This document shows positions 10,515-20,420 of a DNA stretch of 64,000 nucleotides, in pieces. The notes beneath the pieces are model-generated. The model was not told where the DNA came from, did not search any database, and saw only the letters and a program-made list of their open reading frames with translations. Where the stretch lies: NCBI GenBank assembly GCA_022432975.1, contig CM039505.1, positions 46,730,544 to 46,794,543 on the forward strand. The letters run 5' to 3'. The stretch comes from Begonia masoniana. Lineage: Eukaryota > Streptophyta > Magnoliopsida > Cucurbitales > Begoniaceae. The first letter of the stretch is position 1, and every line of letters starts with the position of its first letter. The translations under genes and the position numbers were made by a program.

Positions 10515-11545
10515 ATTTTTGTAAAGTTTTTGATTTAGTATAAATTTCTTTGCTCTTCATGTCATTTTTCTCTTTATTTTCGTACATATTTTTGCCTACA
10601 AATATAGAGCTTCAAGTCATTCATTTTAAAGTAAATAGAAAATTTTAATACACCTACCTGAGTTTTGCGAAAAGTCTTTGACTTTGAAGACGATGCCTCA
10701 AAAGCTCAGGGAACTAGAGAAGATGATGTTTCGAGCTCTGTCATCGGTGGAGCTCTTATCCAAGCAAGAGAACCTTTATGAAATAATGAAAGTGAGAGAT
10801 GACAAAACTCTGGGTAAAACAGAGGATAATTAAAAGCACACGTCATCAGTTTAATTTATTTTCAATTTATTTAAATGGCAGGAGAAATTAACAACAATCT
10901 CAGTTTTAAAGAATGTTAAGATACATTTGGGTTGACGGCGGTTTCTTCACTATCATGGGTGTTGAATTATCTGCGAAGGGCGGTGGGAACCATGCCAGAG
11001 CAGCTTGAACAGGCGAACAGGCGCATGCAGGTTATGACAGGTTACGTAAGGCAGAAGATGAAGGAGGTAGGGCAGGATATCCAAGGAAGGTTAGTAGAAG
11101 TTACTGTGAGGAAGTGTTTCTCTATTTCTAGTTTATCCGATGTTCATGCATGAGTTTCTTGTTTGTTCTGTATTTTCTATTTTCTGTCATATAAAGTTTC
11201 AATTTTCCTCCATTGTTATGGTTTTCTTTGGTTCATGTACTCCCATCAATGGCAGATTTTAGTGATTCGAATCGGAAGCAATCAGCTCAATTTCAACTCT
11301 ACCACCACATCACATATCCCCCAATATTTAGAAAATTCAATTTTGTAACGTGTATAGAAATTTCGAAGTTTTTATTAAAAAAAAAACGAAAGAAAGAGTT
11401 TCTATATGATGTAATATTTGTATATTAGCGGTTCACGATATTTCTTAAATGCAAAGTAATTTTGGTAACGGGCAAGAGTTTTTTTATAATTTGTACCATA
11501 CTCACGAAATGTTTCGTGATTTAATAACACTTAGTTTGATTTATT
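10515..11545 (+). other. MULE interior, possible captured exons
   Basis: This lies between the transposase and the central MITE. Two short stretches look coding: about 10680-10820 (MPQKLRELEKMMFRALSSVE) and about 10883-11091 (MPEQLEQANRRMQVMTGYV). The second is preceded by an acceptor-like atggcag and followed by a donor-like aag/gttagt. I do not recognise the protein. They could be host exons captured by the MULE or remains of the transposon's own gene. The rest is AT-rich and unremarkable. Confidence 0.3.
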
Positions 11546-11670
11546 GTAAATTTAGTTAATTATTTTAAGATTAAATTACAGTAAATTGAGTAAATGTTAG
11601 AAAATTACGAAAATTTTCTAACATATCTTCTAATGATTTGGTTTACATATGGTAAAAATTTCATGATTTT
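11546..11670. repeat. Direct repeat flanking the central MITE, left copy
   Basis: About 125 bp (from ttgtaaatttagttaatta to catatggtaaaaattt) recurs in the same orientation at 12366-12488 with perhaps one difference in six bases. It is much longer than a target duplication, so it predates the MITE or arose by duplication. Confidence 0.7.
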
Positions 11671-11681
11671 ATAATATTTAT

Positions 11682-12369
11682 AAAATTTAGGGTTTTTTTT
11701 TTAAAACAAACCCTAAAGTATGGGTTGGTTTTAAAAAAACCCTTAAAATACACTGTTCATCGAGAAAAACATTAAACTATTGAAAATCCGCGATTTCAAC
11801 CTCGCAGGGGAGGTGGGGAGGCCGTCCTCAAAGATCGAGTACGGCCGGTCCAACTGGACCAGCCGTACTGGACTCCCTTTGCAATTTTTTGCAAAAATAA
11901 AGTTGGAGTACGGCCTCTCTAGTGGAGAGGCCGTACTCCAACTTTGGAGGACAGGCTGGTCCTTGGGCCAACCGTCTTCAATGGTAAAACCTGTGACTTT
12001 TGTCACGGGTTTTGTCATTTTAGGGGCGAATACGGCCGGTCCGATTGGACCAGCTGTACTCGGAGGGGAACAAACCCATGAAAAAAGTCACGAGTTCTGT
12101 CCTCTAACGGGTCGAGTACGACCGGTCCAGTCAGAGGCCGTACTCCAACTTTATTTTTGCAAAAAATTGCAAAGGGAGTCCAGTACGGCCAGTCCAGCTG
12201 GACCGGCCGTACTCGATCTTTGAGGACGGCCTCCCCACCTCCCCTGCGAGGTTGAAATTGTGGATTTTTAATAGTTTAATGTTTTTCTCGATTAATAGTG
12301 TATTTTAAGGGGTTTTTTAAAACCAACCCATACTTTAGGGTTTTTTTTTTAAAAAAACTCTAAAATTTA
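11682..12369. mobile_element. Palindromic MITE related to the MULE TIRs
   Basis: The two halves are near-perfect inverted copies. Each begins near aaatttagggttttttt, continues with accctaaagtatgggttgg, ctgttcatcgagaaaaac and cctcgcaggggaggtgggg, and reaches GAGTACGGCCGGTCCA-type hairpins toward the centre. The layout and the gttcatcga and GAGTACGGCC words match the outer MULE arms, so it is a foldback/MITE relative of the MULE, not a gene. A 147-codon frame across it is repeat-derived. Confidence 0.85.
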
Positions 12370-12488
12370 CTATAATTTTAATTAATTATTTTAGAGTTAA
12401 ATTATAATAAATCGTGCAAGTGTTAGAAAATCACGAAAATTTTTAGATTACCTTTCCATGATTTGTTCTACATATGGTAAAAATTTAG
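12366..12488. repeat. Direct repeat flanking the central MITE, right copy
   Basis: Partner of 11546-11670 in direct orientation, sharing gttagaaaatcacgaaaat and acatatggtaaaaattta with small differences. Confidence 0.7.
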
Positions 12489-12532
12489 TTTATTGTAAAG
12501 TATAGCAAATTTATATACAACAACTAAGCAGA

Positions 12533-13783
12533 CTACACAGGAGGGGCATCATCGTCAAAGTCCGTGGCGTTTTTCGCCATCCAAGTCGCCCACCTCTCGT
12601 TTATCTCTTTATAAGACTCCTTGAGATAATGCTGAGTAGAGACCAGTTGCTGCATTTCTCGTTGCTGGCTTTGCTGTGATTCCAGCAATTGTTGCAGCTG
12701 CTGCTGGTGTGTTTGCTGCATCTCATATATTTGCCGCTGTTGCTGGTAATGTTGGTGGTGGTGCATTCGATGCATCTCATTTATCTGCTGCTGTTGCTGG
12801 TACTGTTGCTGGTGCATATCATTTAACTACTGTTGATGCGTCTCTTGCATCTGATATAGCTGTTGTAGATATTGCCTTGTATCTCAGCCGCTTCTCTCAT
12901 CCTCTTGGGGGGCGTTTGGTGGCGATGTAGTCTCATTCATCGGCACTGCCCGAGAGGTGGATGCCCGAGAGGTGGATGCCCCCTGATTTCTTCTCAGCAC
13001 CCACCCGCCATCGACTTCGACGATCCCCATCCGTATCAACTGGGTCGTGTCAAATACGTCGGTCGATCTACGATGGATTATCTGCTCTCCAATCGGTATG
13101 CAAATACCAGCTCGCATGACGAGCTTCATAATCAATGCCCCGTATGAGAGATTAGTGGTGGGTGCCCTCCCGATCTGACGCATGTGATTTAAAATCAAGA
13201 AACCGGGGTCAAAAAGCTTCCCGTTGCATAGCTTCTCCATGACATAGAGGTCCATGCAAGTGACGTGATTTCGATGACCCTCTCGCGGCAGAAGAGTGTG
13301 GGCGAGCATGTTTCGGAGAACCCGACCTCTAACATTCAGCTCGTGCGCTCTTGGCTTCACGAACACCCCAATATTGGGGTTGCAGTGAATTTGGCGAAGG
13401 AACTCTACTCCCTCGGGCAATGTAAAAAATGGGCAGTCTTGGGAAGCATGGTAATATCGCTCCGCCCCTTCTATGTTAAATCCCAGGACGTCATTCACCT
13501 GCTCTGCCCGTATCAAAAAATCAAACCCAAGAATGTATGTCCTCAAACCTGTTAAAACTCCATCGGTCCCGACCGTTCTCAGGTTGGCGTAGAATAAGCG
13601 AACTATTCTCTCGCATGTCTCGCCTGTCAATGCATTGATTCCGTTTAGGCCGATGTTTTCCAACATTTGTTTAATGCCCAACGACTCCCAACCACTAAAG
13701 TCTACATGCATGGAAAAGTTTAGTGAGCGTTTTCGCAGATCTTGCTCAAACTTTCTTTGGCAATCTTGAGACAAAAATTCCAT
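12533..13783 (-). pseudogene. Second MULE gene, plant transposon-associated protein
   Basis: The frame opens at 13783 (MEFLSQDCQRKFEQDLRKRS) and runs 299 residues to a stop at 12884-12886. It has a second in-frame stop about 48 bases further and continues in the same frame to 12533. The first part (F-F-L-G pattern, RIVRLFYANLRT, IMKLVMRAGICIPIGEQII) resembles the uncharacterised 'putative plant transposon protein' domain (Pfam Transposase_32 type, by memory of its pattern). The tail from about 12890 on is glutamine-rich (MHQQQYQQQQQ) and ends acidic (DFDDDAPPV). It converges on the transposase gene and has its own TIR promoter with TATA at 14210-14217, so it occupies the position of mudrB in MuDR, although I see no sequence likeness to MURB. 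Function unknown. Confidence 0.7.
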
Positions 13784-14060
13784 GGTAAGATCCTGTCAAA
13801 AAAAGTATTAGACAAAAATTATCGATAATTGAAAAAAAGTATTACAAATATTTAATATTTAAATAAATAAACATTAGAAATATTTAAAAGTATTAGAATT
13901 ATTCGAAATTATTTAAATAAATAATCCTAAATTAAAATAATTATACTTTAATGATATAAACAATAAATATATATATATAAATAATAAAAACATAATGCAT
14001 ACAGTTTGATATATATGATATAAACAATAAAAATATTCATATTAATAATAAAAAAAATAA
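13784..14060 (-). other. AT-rich presumed 5' intron of the second MULE gene
   Basis: Nearly pure A/T with a short TA run near 13967. It lies between the start codon at 13783 and the donor-like cag/gtatta near 14063, so it may be an intron of the leader. The acceptor is not certain. Confidence 0.35.
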
Positions 14061-14209
14061 TACCTGGAAGTGAAGAAAAATAATATTGGAATGGGAGGAA
14101 AATATTAGTGGGATTAAGAGAGGGAGAGGATTGTGAGTAATAAGAAGTTGAAAATGGGAGAGGGAGAGGAGTGTGATTTCAAATTTGCGAGGGGCTGGAT
14201 TTATATAGG

Positions 14210-14217
14210 GAGGGCGA
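14210..14217 (-). promoter_or_regulatory. TATA box in right MULE TIR
   Basis: TATATAAA on the minus strand, the mirror of 4710-4717, placed between the right hairpin array and the leader of the second gene. Confidence 0.6.
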
Positions 14218-14230
14218 CTACTCACACTAC

Positions 14231-14520
14231 GCGGCCCGTGACAAAAGTCACGGGTATTTGCCTGCCGAGTACGGCCGGTCCATCTGGACCAGCCGTACTC
14301 GGCACTAGAGGACAAAAAACTCGTGCCTGAAGTCACGGACCGGCCGTACTCGGCACTAGTGGACAAAAACCCGTGACTTTTGTCACGGGTTTGAACGGTG
14401 CGAGTACGGCCTGTCCATTTGGACTGGCTGTACTCGGCACTACAGGACAAAACCCGTGACTTTTGTCACGGGTTTTGCCCATAGGAGGACGGCTGGTCCT
14501 CCTATGGGCCGTACTCGGTC
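14231..14520. repeat. Hairpin array in right MULE TIR
   Basis: Mirror of 4353-4702, with alternating CCCGTGAC/GTCACGGG and GAGTACGGCCGGTCCA palindromes and the outer cataggagga palindrome. One GAGTACGG arm is missing near 14335, so this arm has lost half a hairpin relative to the left. Confidence 0.9.
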
Positions 14521-14797
14521 TCTAATATTTGCAAAAATTTTACAAATCGAGTCGAGTACGTACTCCTCACCCCCTGCCAGGTTTAAACTGAATGTTTTCA
14601 ATAGATTGAGGTGTTTTTCAATGAACAGTATTTTTTAGGGGTTTTTTTATGGTTGACCGTTAGTTTAGGGTTTTTTTTTTTAAAAAAACCCTAAAAAAAA
14701 ATCAATTTTTTTTTTTCTATTAGAAATCAAAATCACCAAATTGCCTCTTACAAGAATCAGAATCAAACATTAATAAATAAACTCAGTATCGGAATCA

Positions 14798-14832
14798 CCT
14801 CTTGCCTCTTGCCTCTTGCCTCTTGCCTCTTA
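14798..14832. repeat. Heptamer microsatellite (CCTCTTG)n
   Basis: Five tandem copies of cctcttg in the right remnant of the outer hAT-like element. Confidence 0.9.
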
Positions 14833-15200
14833 CCATCAAGCGTTAGCTGAAGGTGGAGTGCGCGGGACGCGGAGACTAAGAGACACAGTGCTTCGATTCA
14901 GCAGAGGCTAAATGGCGATCGGAGACTGCGACAACAACGGTGATTGAGCGTTGTCGCGTGCCTGCGTGCTGAGAGTGAGCATCGAGTAGTGAGCATTGCA
15001 ATTGCTGCATAGTGACTAGTGCTTGAGGGCTGACTCCGAGAGTGAGCAGTGGAGAGTGACTGATCCGTGGACCGATGAGATTTTGGGTGCGAGGACCTGT
15101 CCCGGACCGAATACCTTGGAGGATTGACCGAAACCAGACCAAAACCTTCAGTTCTGTCCGATTCTCGATTCTCGATCTGGTCCCGTCATGCCCACCTCTA

Positions 15201-17139
15201 GTTTGAATTACTTTCTTTCCTCTTATTTAATGATGTAGTTTGAATTGGTAGGACATGAATAAACTTAAGTTGTCTGTTTCAAAACAATTGCATTGTTCTA
15301 CACTTGGCTAGAAGTGTGTAGTTATCTCTCAACACTCGTGTTTATTTATAAACTTGCCATTTATTAGTTTTTGTACGTGAATATTTCCTTTCGAAAGAGA
15401 TTAAAACGTCAAAATATTGATGTGAACTTGAAATGTTCTCCTTTGACTCCATGATTGAGTTCCATATTAAATTATCTATATCATATTTCAAGTTCTCTCT
15501 CAACATTCAAACTCAAATCCAGTTCTCAAATAATATTATAGGACTTTTGGTAAATGGGAGTATTACTACTCACACATAGATCATGCATCCACTGTGACAT
15601 ATAACAAGTTTAATTATCAAAATGGACAATGAATTAAGGGGTATTTTTAGTTGATACCTAAATTTTTAATTTCGTCAATTAATACATCATAGTTTAAGAC
15701 GTAAGCAATGAACATCTTGCCGTTAACATCTGTTAAATTTTCCATCAAATCTCTCTCCCCCTCTCCGATGAACCTTGTCTTAATTGTTTCTTTATGACAA
15801 AATAGAGTTTATTGTATTTTTTTTGCTCGCCATTTCGAACAAAATCTTTATGTTCTTTCACGTAGGATGAAAGTGAGTGATAATCCTTTATGGAAATTTC
15901 CACCATTTGATCATCAGCAATCTCCTTCCTCTCCTCTTGTTGTTGAGCATGAATTCCATCTCCTAGTTTTGGCCATAGAAAACAGTAGGCCTTCCTACAA
16001 TCAGTAAAGTTCTTATCAAGCTTGGAGAAGCACCAAAAACAGCAGTTATAGAAAATAGCAGACAATAGAGAACATCAATTGACTAGAAAGGCAAATTTTG
16101 TACCTTCCCAGATGAAGTTACTCTGGACAGAGAAGAAACAATGGTCATGGATGTCCAACTACATGTAAAACAATCCACGTACTCCATGAAATATCAGCGG
16201 TGAGGATGAGAGCGGAACCCTTGATCCAATCATCCGTGTAATGAGTGGCCTAAGCAATCGCAGCCGAAGATGAAGTGGTGAGAACCACGGGTATATAAAA
16301 CCCAAGACCCTTCAACAACGTGGAATAAAAATTCATGAACGCCTTTGAAATCAAGTATAAGGAACTTGACCCCAATCGAACATTTCCAATGGAATCAAAG
16401 TTATCAAATAAAGAGTTTGACTCGTAACCGAACTTGTGGTTAGAACCAAAACTATCAATTTGATCTTTCAAGTTTTGACTTAAAAAAGATCTAGTTCTTC
16501 ACAAATAACCAAAGAGAAAATTCTCACAAAGAGTAACTCAAAATCGTGTATATCTTTTTTTTAATGTTGCAAGGTTTATGCCTTTAAATAGACTACAAAC
16601 TATCCTAATTTAATAAGAAAGTAATTAGGAAACATCTAAAGACTATGAAATATTTAAAGATTAGGAAACTTAACAAATTAATAAAAAGAAACTTTGACTA
16701 TGTAATAAAAGGAAACTTGGACCAATTTGATTGATGAATTTTGTTGCTTTCCTTCCTAAATTCGTGGTCCACCTTTCTTCAAGAATTAGGAAATAAGTCC
16801 CTACCAAATTTGATAGAGAAAAGGAAACTCTGCATGAATTTTGCATGTGCATATTTTGTTGTTGTGTTTCCATCCCTCTTGTTCACGTAAATCTTTATCT
16901 CTTACAAACTCGTGTGAATCTTTACACCTCTCTCTCCAAACTTTGTAAATCTTCATGCATATATTTTCAAACATCTTTTTGGATTCTACTTGTAGTTTTT
17001 TAATCAAAAACTCTTTTTGTACACATTCAAATACATCATCTTCCTTCAATGAATCTTTATCCATATTTGAAAAATCTTTGATTGAAACTTTAATTTTTGA
17101 CCTTCCTTGGTTCATATCATGAAGCTTGATGACCATACA
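15201..17139. other. Unassigned AT-rich region
   Basis: Minus-strand frames of 106, 73 and 111 codons (15745-16065, 16250-16471, 16801-17136) carry no domain I recognise. On the minus strand a TATA-like ctatttaaagg near 16590, followed by a leader-like tract, suggests part of another copia LTR at about 16480-17139, but no terminal pair is visible. I call no gene here. Confidence 0.3.
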
Positions 17140-17526
17140 TGTCTATATAGCTTAAAGAGAAAGAACAACTTCTTTATCGTGTCTGGCTATCGTCATTGTG
17201 CTTGCTCTCTCTTACTTCACCTCTGCCAGAAGAAACTTTCTACCATCACTTTGAGTGCTTATTAACAGTAACCCAATGACAAAGTATGATTATTAGAGGT
17301 AGTTTCTAAAGAGAACGAACAACCTCTTTATCGCGTCTAGCTGTTATCGTAATTCCACGAGGGTTAGCCGCAGCTTCTCACACTTCCCTGGAGAGTTAAC
17401 CGCAACAGTTTCTCACCTCTCTCTCTTGTATGGATAATGGGCCATTGCCCATTATCGATCCAGGTCTGCACATGTGGCCTGGATCCTAATAAACTCTTCA
17501 TCCGGCTCATGTGGTGGGTTCCAACA
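17140..17526 (-). mobile_element. 3' LTR of the minus-strand copia element
   Basis: On the minus strand a TGTTGGAACCC start at 17526 follows a short purine tract (ggcgaagagcggg). The pol frame reads about 20 bases into it and stops at 17507. The far end is not certain; about 390 bp is assumed from the change in sequence character near 17140. Confidence 0.6.
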
Positions 17527-18491
17527 AACCCGCTCTTCGCCGACAAGCCTCGAACTTCTCATTCGGCAAAGCCTTCGTCAACATATCCGAACTGTTCTCA
17601 CTAGTGTGCACTTTCGCCAAGTGCAACTGCTTCGTCTCGAGCAAGTCTCGAACCCAATGATACTTCACGTCAATATGGTTGGATCTTGAATAAAATGACG
17701 AATTCTTGGCGAGGTGGATAGCACTCTGGCTATCGCTGAACACAACATACTTCTTTTGGCGCAAACCCAACTCCCCAAGGAATTTCCTCATCCACCAAGA
17801 CTCCTTGCAACTCTAAGTAATCGCAATGTACTCGGCTTCTTTGGTGGATAGTGCAACACAATCTTGCAGCTTCGATTGCCAAGACACTGCTCCCCCTGCA
17901 AAAGTCATCAAAAATCCTGAAACTGACCTCTTGGAATCAATGTCATCTGCCATATTTGAATCGGTATAACCAACTAGCATAGGATCACTGCCACCGAAAC
18001 ACAAACACAACCTGGAAGTACTTCGAAGATATCTGAGTATCCACTTCACCGCTTCCCAATATTCTTTGCCAAGATTGGAGAGGAACTGGCTGACTACTCC
18101 AACTAAATGAGCAATATCAGGTCGAGTGCAAACCATGACGTACATCAAACTGCTAATTGCAGACGCATAAGGAACTCGACTCATGTATTCCTTGTCTTTC
18201 TCACTTGTAGGACATTGCTTCAAATTGAGCTTGAAGTGACCTGCAAGTGGAGAACACACAGCTTTGGCCTTGCTCGTGTTGAACTTTCAAGTACCTTTTC
18301 GATGTAGCCTTCATGAGACAACCACAGTTTTCTATTTTTCATATCACAAGAGATCTTCATATCAAGTATCTTCTTCGCTACACCAAGTCTTTCATCGCAA
18401 AAGACTTGTTTAGCTCTCCCTTTAACTTAGCAATCTTGCCAGTATCATGGCCTATAATCAACATATCGTCAACATACAAGAGAAGAATAAT
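17507..18491 (-). pseudogene. Copia polyprotein: RT palm to RNase H
   Basis: Reading down the minus strand from the Cassandra insertion, this begins with the reverse-transcriptase palm (IILLLYVDDMLIIG near 18470, active-site aspartates intact). The connection and RNase H follow (DSKRSVSGF, AVSWQSKLQDCVALSTKE near 17850, AIHLAKNSSFYSRS near 17690), ending GLLEPTT at 17507. A stop near 17813 and frame changes near 18260-18300 break it. The upstream part continues at 21956 across the Cassandra element. Confidence 0.9.
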
Positions 18492-18496
18492 GAAGT

Positions 18497-18873
18497 TGTG
18501 ATGACCCGGATGTGTAAGTATGTGTACGATGGCTGCACGAACTGGAACCCGGATGGCAGTACGTCCGCGCGGGCAAACCGGAAGATGACGGGTCGTAAAA
18601 AGAGGGTCGTCACAATCCCACATCGCTTGGGGAAGTATGTGGAGATAAAACATATGTAAAGAGACCCTCCCAAGATAGCAAGACGCGTTTTGGAGCACAA
18701 TTGACAACGGATCCCATAAGAACTCCGAAGTTAAAAGTGCTTCGGCGAGAGTAGTACCAGGTTGGGTGACCGACTGGGAAGTCCTCGCCAAACAAAGCCG
18801 TGAGGGTAAGATATTGGGCTACGGCCCAATCCCCAGAGCGGATAATATCTTGCTGGGAAAAGGGGTCGTTACA
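18497..18873 (+). repeat. Cassandra 5' LTR
   Basis: Runs from tgtgatgacccgg to ggggtcgttaca, 377 bp. The matching 3' LTR is 18945-18966 plus 21602-21955, 376 bp after removing the inserted LTR and one target-duplication copy. The two differ at scattered positions. Confidence 0.95.
18697..18787 (+). other. 5S rRNA-like segment in Cassandra 5' LTR
   Basis: Contains cggatcccat, agaactccgaagtta, gcgagagtagtacca and gggtgacc...tgggaagtcctcg, the order and wording of plant 5S rRNA from its second helix through the internal RNA polymerase III control region to near its 3' end. The 5' part of 5S is not recognisable. It is an LTR component, not a functional rRNA gene. Confidence 0.9.
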
Positions 18874-18875
18874 AA

Positions 18876-18887
18876 TGGTATCAGAGC
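18876..18887 (+). other. Cassandra primer-binding site (tRNA-Met)
   Basis: TGGTATCAGAGC two bases after the 5' LTR, complementary to the 3' end of initiator Met-tRNA, the usual primer for plant LTR elements. Confidence 0.95.
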
Positions 18888-18930
18888 CTGTACCCAACCG
18901 AAAATGTGGCCAACAAGGACGTTGAACCCC

Positions 18931-18944
18931 CGAAGGGGGGTAAT
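18931..18944 (+). other. Cassandra polypurine tract
   Basis: cgaaggggggtaat ends directly at the 3' LTR start (tgtgataaccc, 18945). Confidence 0.85.
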
Positions 18945-18966
18945 TGTGATAACCCGGATGTGTAAG
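18945..18966 (+). repeat. Cassandra 3' LTR, first part
   Basis: First 22 bp of the 3' LTR, cut at gtaag by the solo gypsy LTR and resuming at 21602. Confidence 0.9.
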
Positions 18967-19508
18967 TGTGACGACCCGGGGAGGATCGCCACGAAATTCT
19001 TGACTTTACATAAAACTCTTTTCTCCTTCTCTGTTTTTTTTTTCTTTAATAACAGTATACCTAACAGGCTTAAAGACTTCAACTTAATGGATGGAAAATT
19101 AGTCCCTCGTATATACTTCCAATCGACGTACAAGTTGCATGGGTCTGCATGTATCAACCGATAGACATTGCGTCTTCCGGATGGCACGTGCACCCCACAT
19201 GACTCATTTAAACACCTATCGGCAGATGCGAATACTCGCATCGACTGACGATCACGTGCATCTCGTGTGACCAATTAAAACATCTACCGATAGACATGTG
19301 AAATTCACGTGTTCATCTAAGACATCTTCCGATAGCTTACAAGCTCTATATCATCCGATCACTAAACGACAAATTATCACTTACATCATCCGGCGAGGAA
19401 ATATACTTCATCTTCCGGTGAAATAGGGAAACATCATCCGATGGACATGTGCTCCCCACGTGCATAATTAAAACATGACCCGGTCACTAAACGACAAGAA
19501 AACCCTCA

Positions 19509-19722
19509 CATCGTCCGATGGCTAAACACTCTATATCTGCCGATCGCTAGACGAAAAAATAGCACTTTTATCATCCGATGGCTTAAACACTACATTTGCC
19601 GATCGCTAGACGACAAAATAACACTTTCATCATCCGATGGCTTTAACACTACATCTGCCGATCGCTAGACGACAAAATAACACTTTCATCATCCGATAGC
19701 TTAAACACTACATCTGCCGATG
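19509..19722. repeat. About 62-bp tandem repeats in the solo LTR
   Basis: About three and a half copies of a unit containing catcatccgatggctt and ctgccgatcgctagacga. Shorter catcNNccg words extend on both sides. Confidence 0.85.
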
Positions 19723-20274
19723 ACGTCAGCCGGATGAATGCCTCATCCAGCTTCTATCTTACGGCAGTAAAACACTATAATCATCAAACAACCTCATCCG
19801 ACAGAAAATACTACAACTCACCCAAATCTTAACCTGGAAACTATAAACCCTAATGAGTAAAAACCATATCCCATACAAGATACACATAGCGGAAGGCTTA
19901 AGCAAAACAGACCATTCAATAATCCTTAAAATCGTTAACAGACTCTGTAGTCAAACCATTCAAAAATCCGAATCTCATTGTTATAAGAAAACTCTATTCT
20001 ACTTAGTCATCTGTTTATCATAAACTTCTCTGACTTACTATGGGTATAACCAGGGAACTTGATCGCCTATCCAGCCTTCACTGTCACACTGAGCATCCTC
20101 CAGCAACCAAGCTTAGACATCTTCATTGACCTTGAGTTCCTCACCTGAAAACTCGTCACCTACATCATAAGGTTTAAACTATAAGCCTAATGCTTAGTAA
20201 GGAATGCAACACTAACATGGATGTATGAATGCATAATTTGGGAAAATCACATGCTCATAAGTTTTTTCTTGTTC

Positions 20275-20420
20275 ATGTCTTTGTTCGTAATCATCATTCA
20301 TAGTCATGGATCATATTAATCATTCATAATCATTGATCATATTCATCATTCATAGTCATTGATCATATTCATCATTCATAATCATTGATCATATTCATCA
20401 TTCACAGTCTTTGTTCATAT
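20275..20420. repeat. About 27-bp tandem repeats (cattcat type)
   Basis: Repeats of catattcatcattcata with gtcattgat spacers. Equivalent but differently sized blocks occur in the element C LTRs at about 33360-33480 and 48470-48585. Confidence 0.85.

Larger units (their letters stand above)
4156..14692. mobile_element. Mutator-like element (MULE) with long TIRs and two convergent genes
   Basis: Long terminal inverted repeats bound the element. The left arm is 4156-4754 and, after an inserted LTR, 8018 to about 8158. The right arm is about 14060-14692. The arms pair through an outer poly-T/A end, aactaacggtcaacc, a stretch with gttcatcgaaaaaca, arrays of short palindromes, a TATA box and a pyrimidine-rich leader. 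Inside are a plus-strand mudrA-like transposase pseudogene (8366-10514) and a minus-strand second gene (12533-13783) pointing toward each other, the layout known from maize MuDR. A palindromic MITE lies between them. I could not define a clean 9-bp target duplication because the flanks are poly-A/T. A MULE assignment rests on the transposase; the exact termini are uncertain by a few bases. Confidence 0.75.
3901..15200. mobile_element. hAT-like element split by a MULE (outer host element)
   Basis: The left end begins taggggtggg at 3901 and the right end finishes cccacctcta at 15200, imperfect inverted repeats of the hAT type. A second hAT-type element at 42221 has the same kind of ends. The word tttgaatta lies beside both ends (3890-3898 and 15202-15210) but is offset by two bases on the left and one on the right, so the target duplication is imperfect. 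Only about 255 bp on the left and 508 bp on the right belong to this element; the interior is the MULE. I see no transposase of its own, so it was probably a sub-kilobase non-autonomous element before the MULE inserted. Confidence 0.5.

Noticed and set aside
4156..14692. A clean 9-bp MULE target duplication
   Set aside because: Both flanks are poly-A/T with shifted similarity (agaaatcaaaa words on both sides), so no pair can be chosen without an empty site.
15745..17136. Host gene on the minus strand made of three small frames
   Set aside because: The frames show no domain I recognise, intervening sequence is AT-rich with stops, and part looks like an LTR promoter region.
18697..18787. Functional 5S rRNA gene
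   Set aside because: It lacks a recognisable 5' third, lies inside an LTR with a second copy in the partner LTR, and has no tandem 5S units.
18378..18897. Minus-strand frames of 95-137 codons across Cassandra
   Set aside because: They are antisense to the LTR and join copia reverse-transcriptase sequence to LTR sequence by chance.
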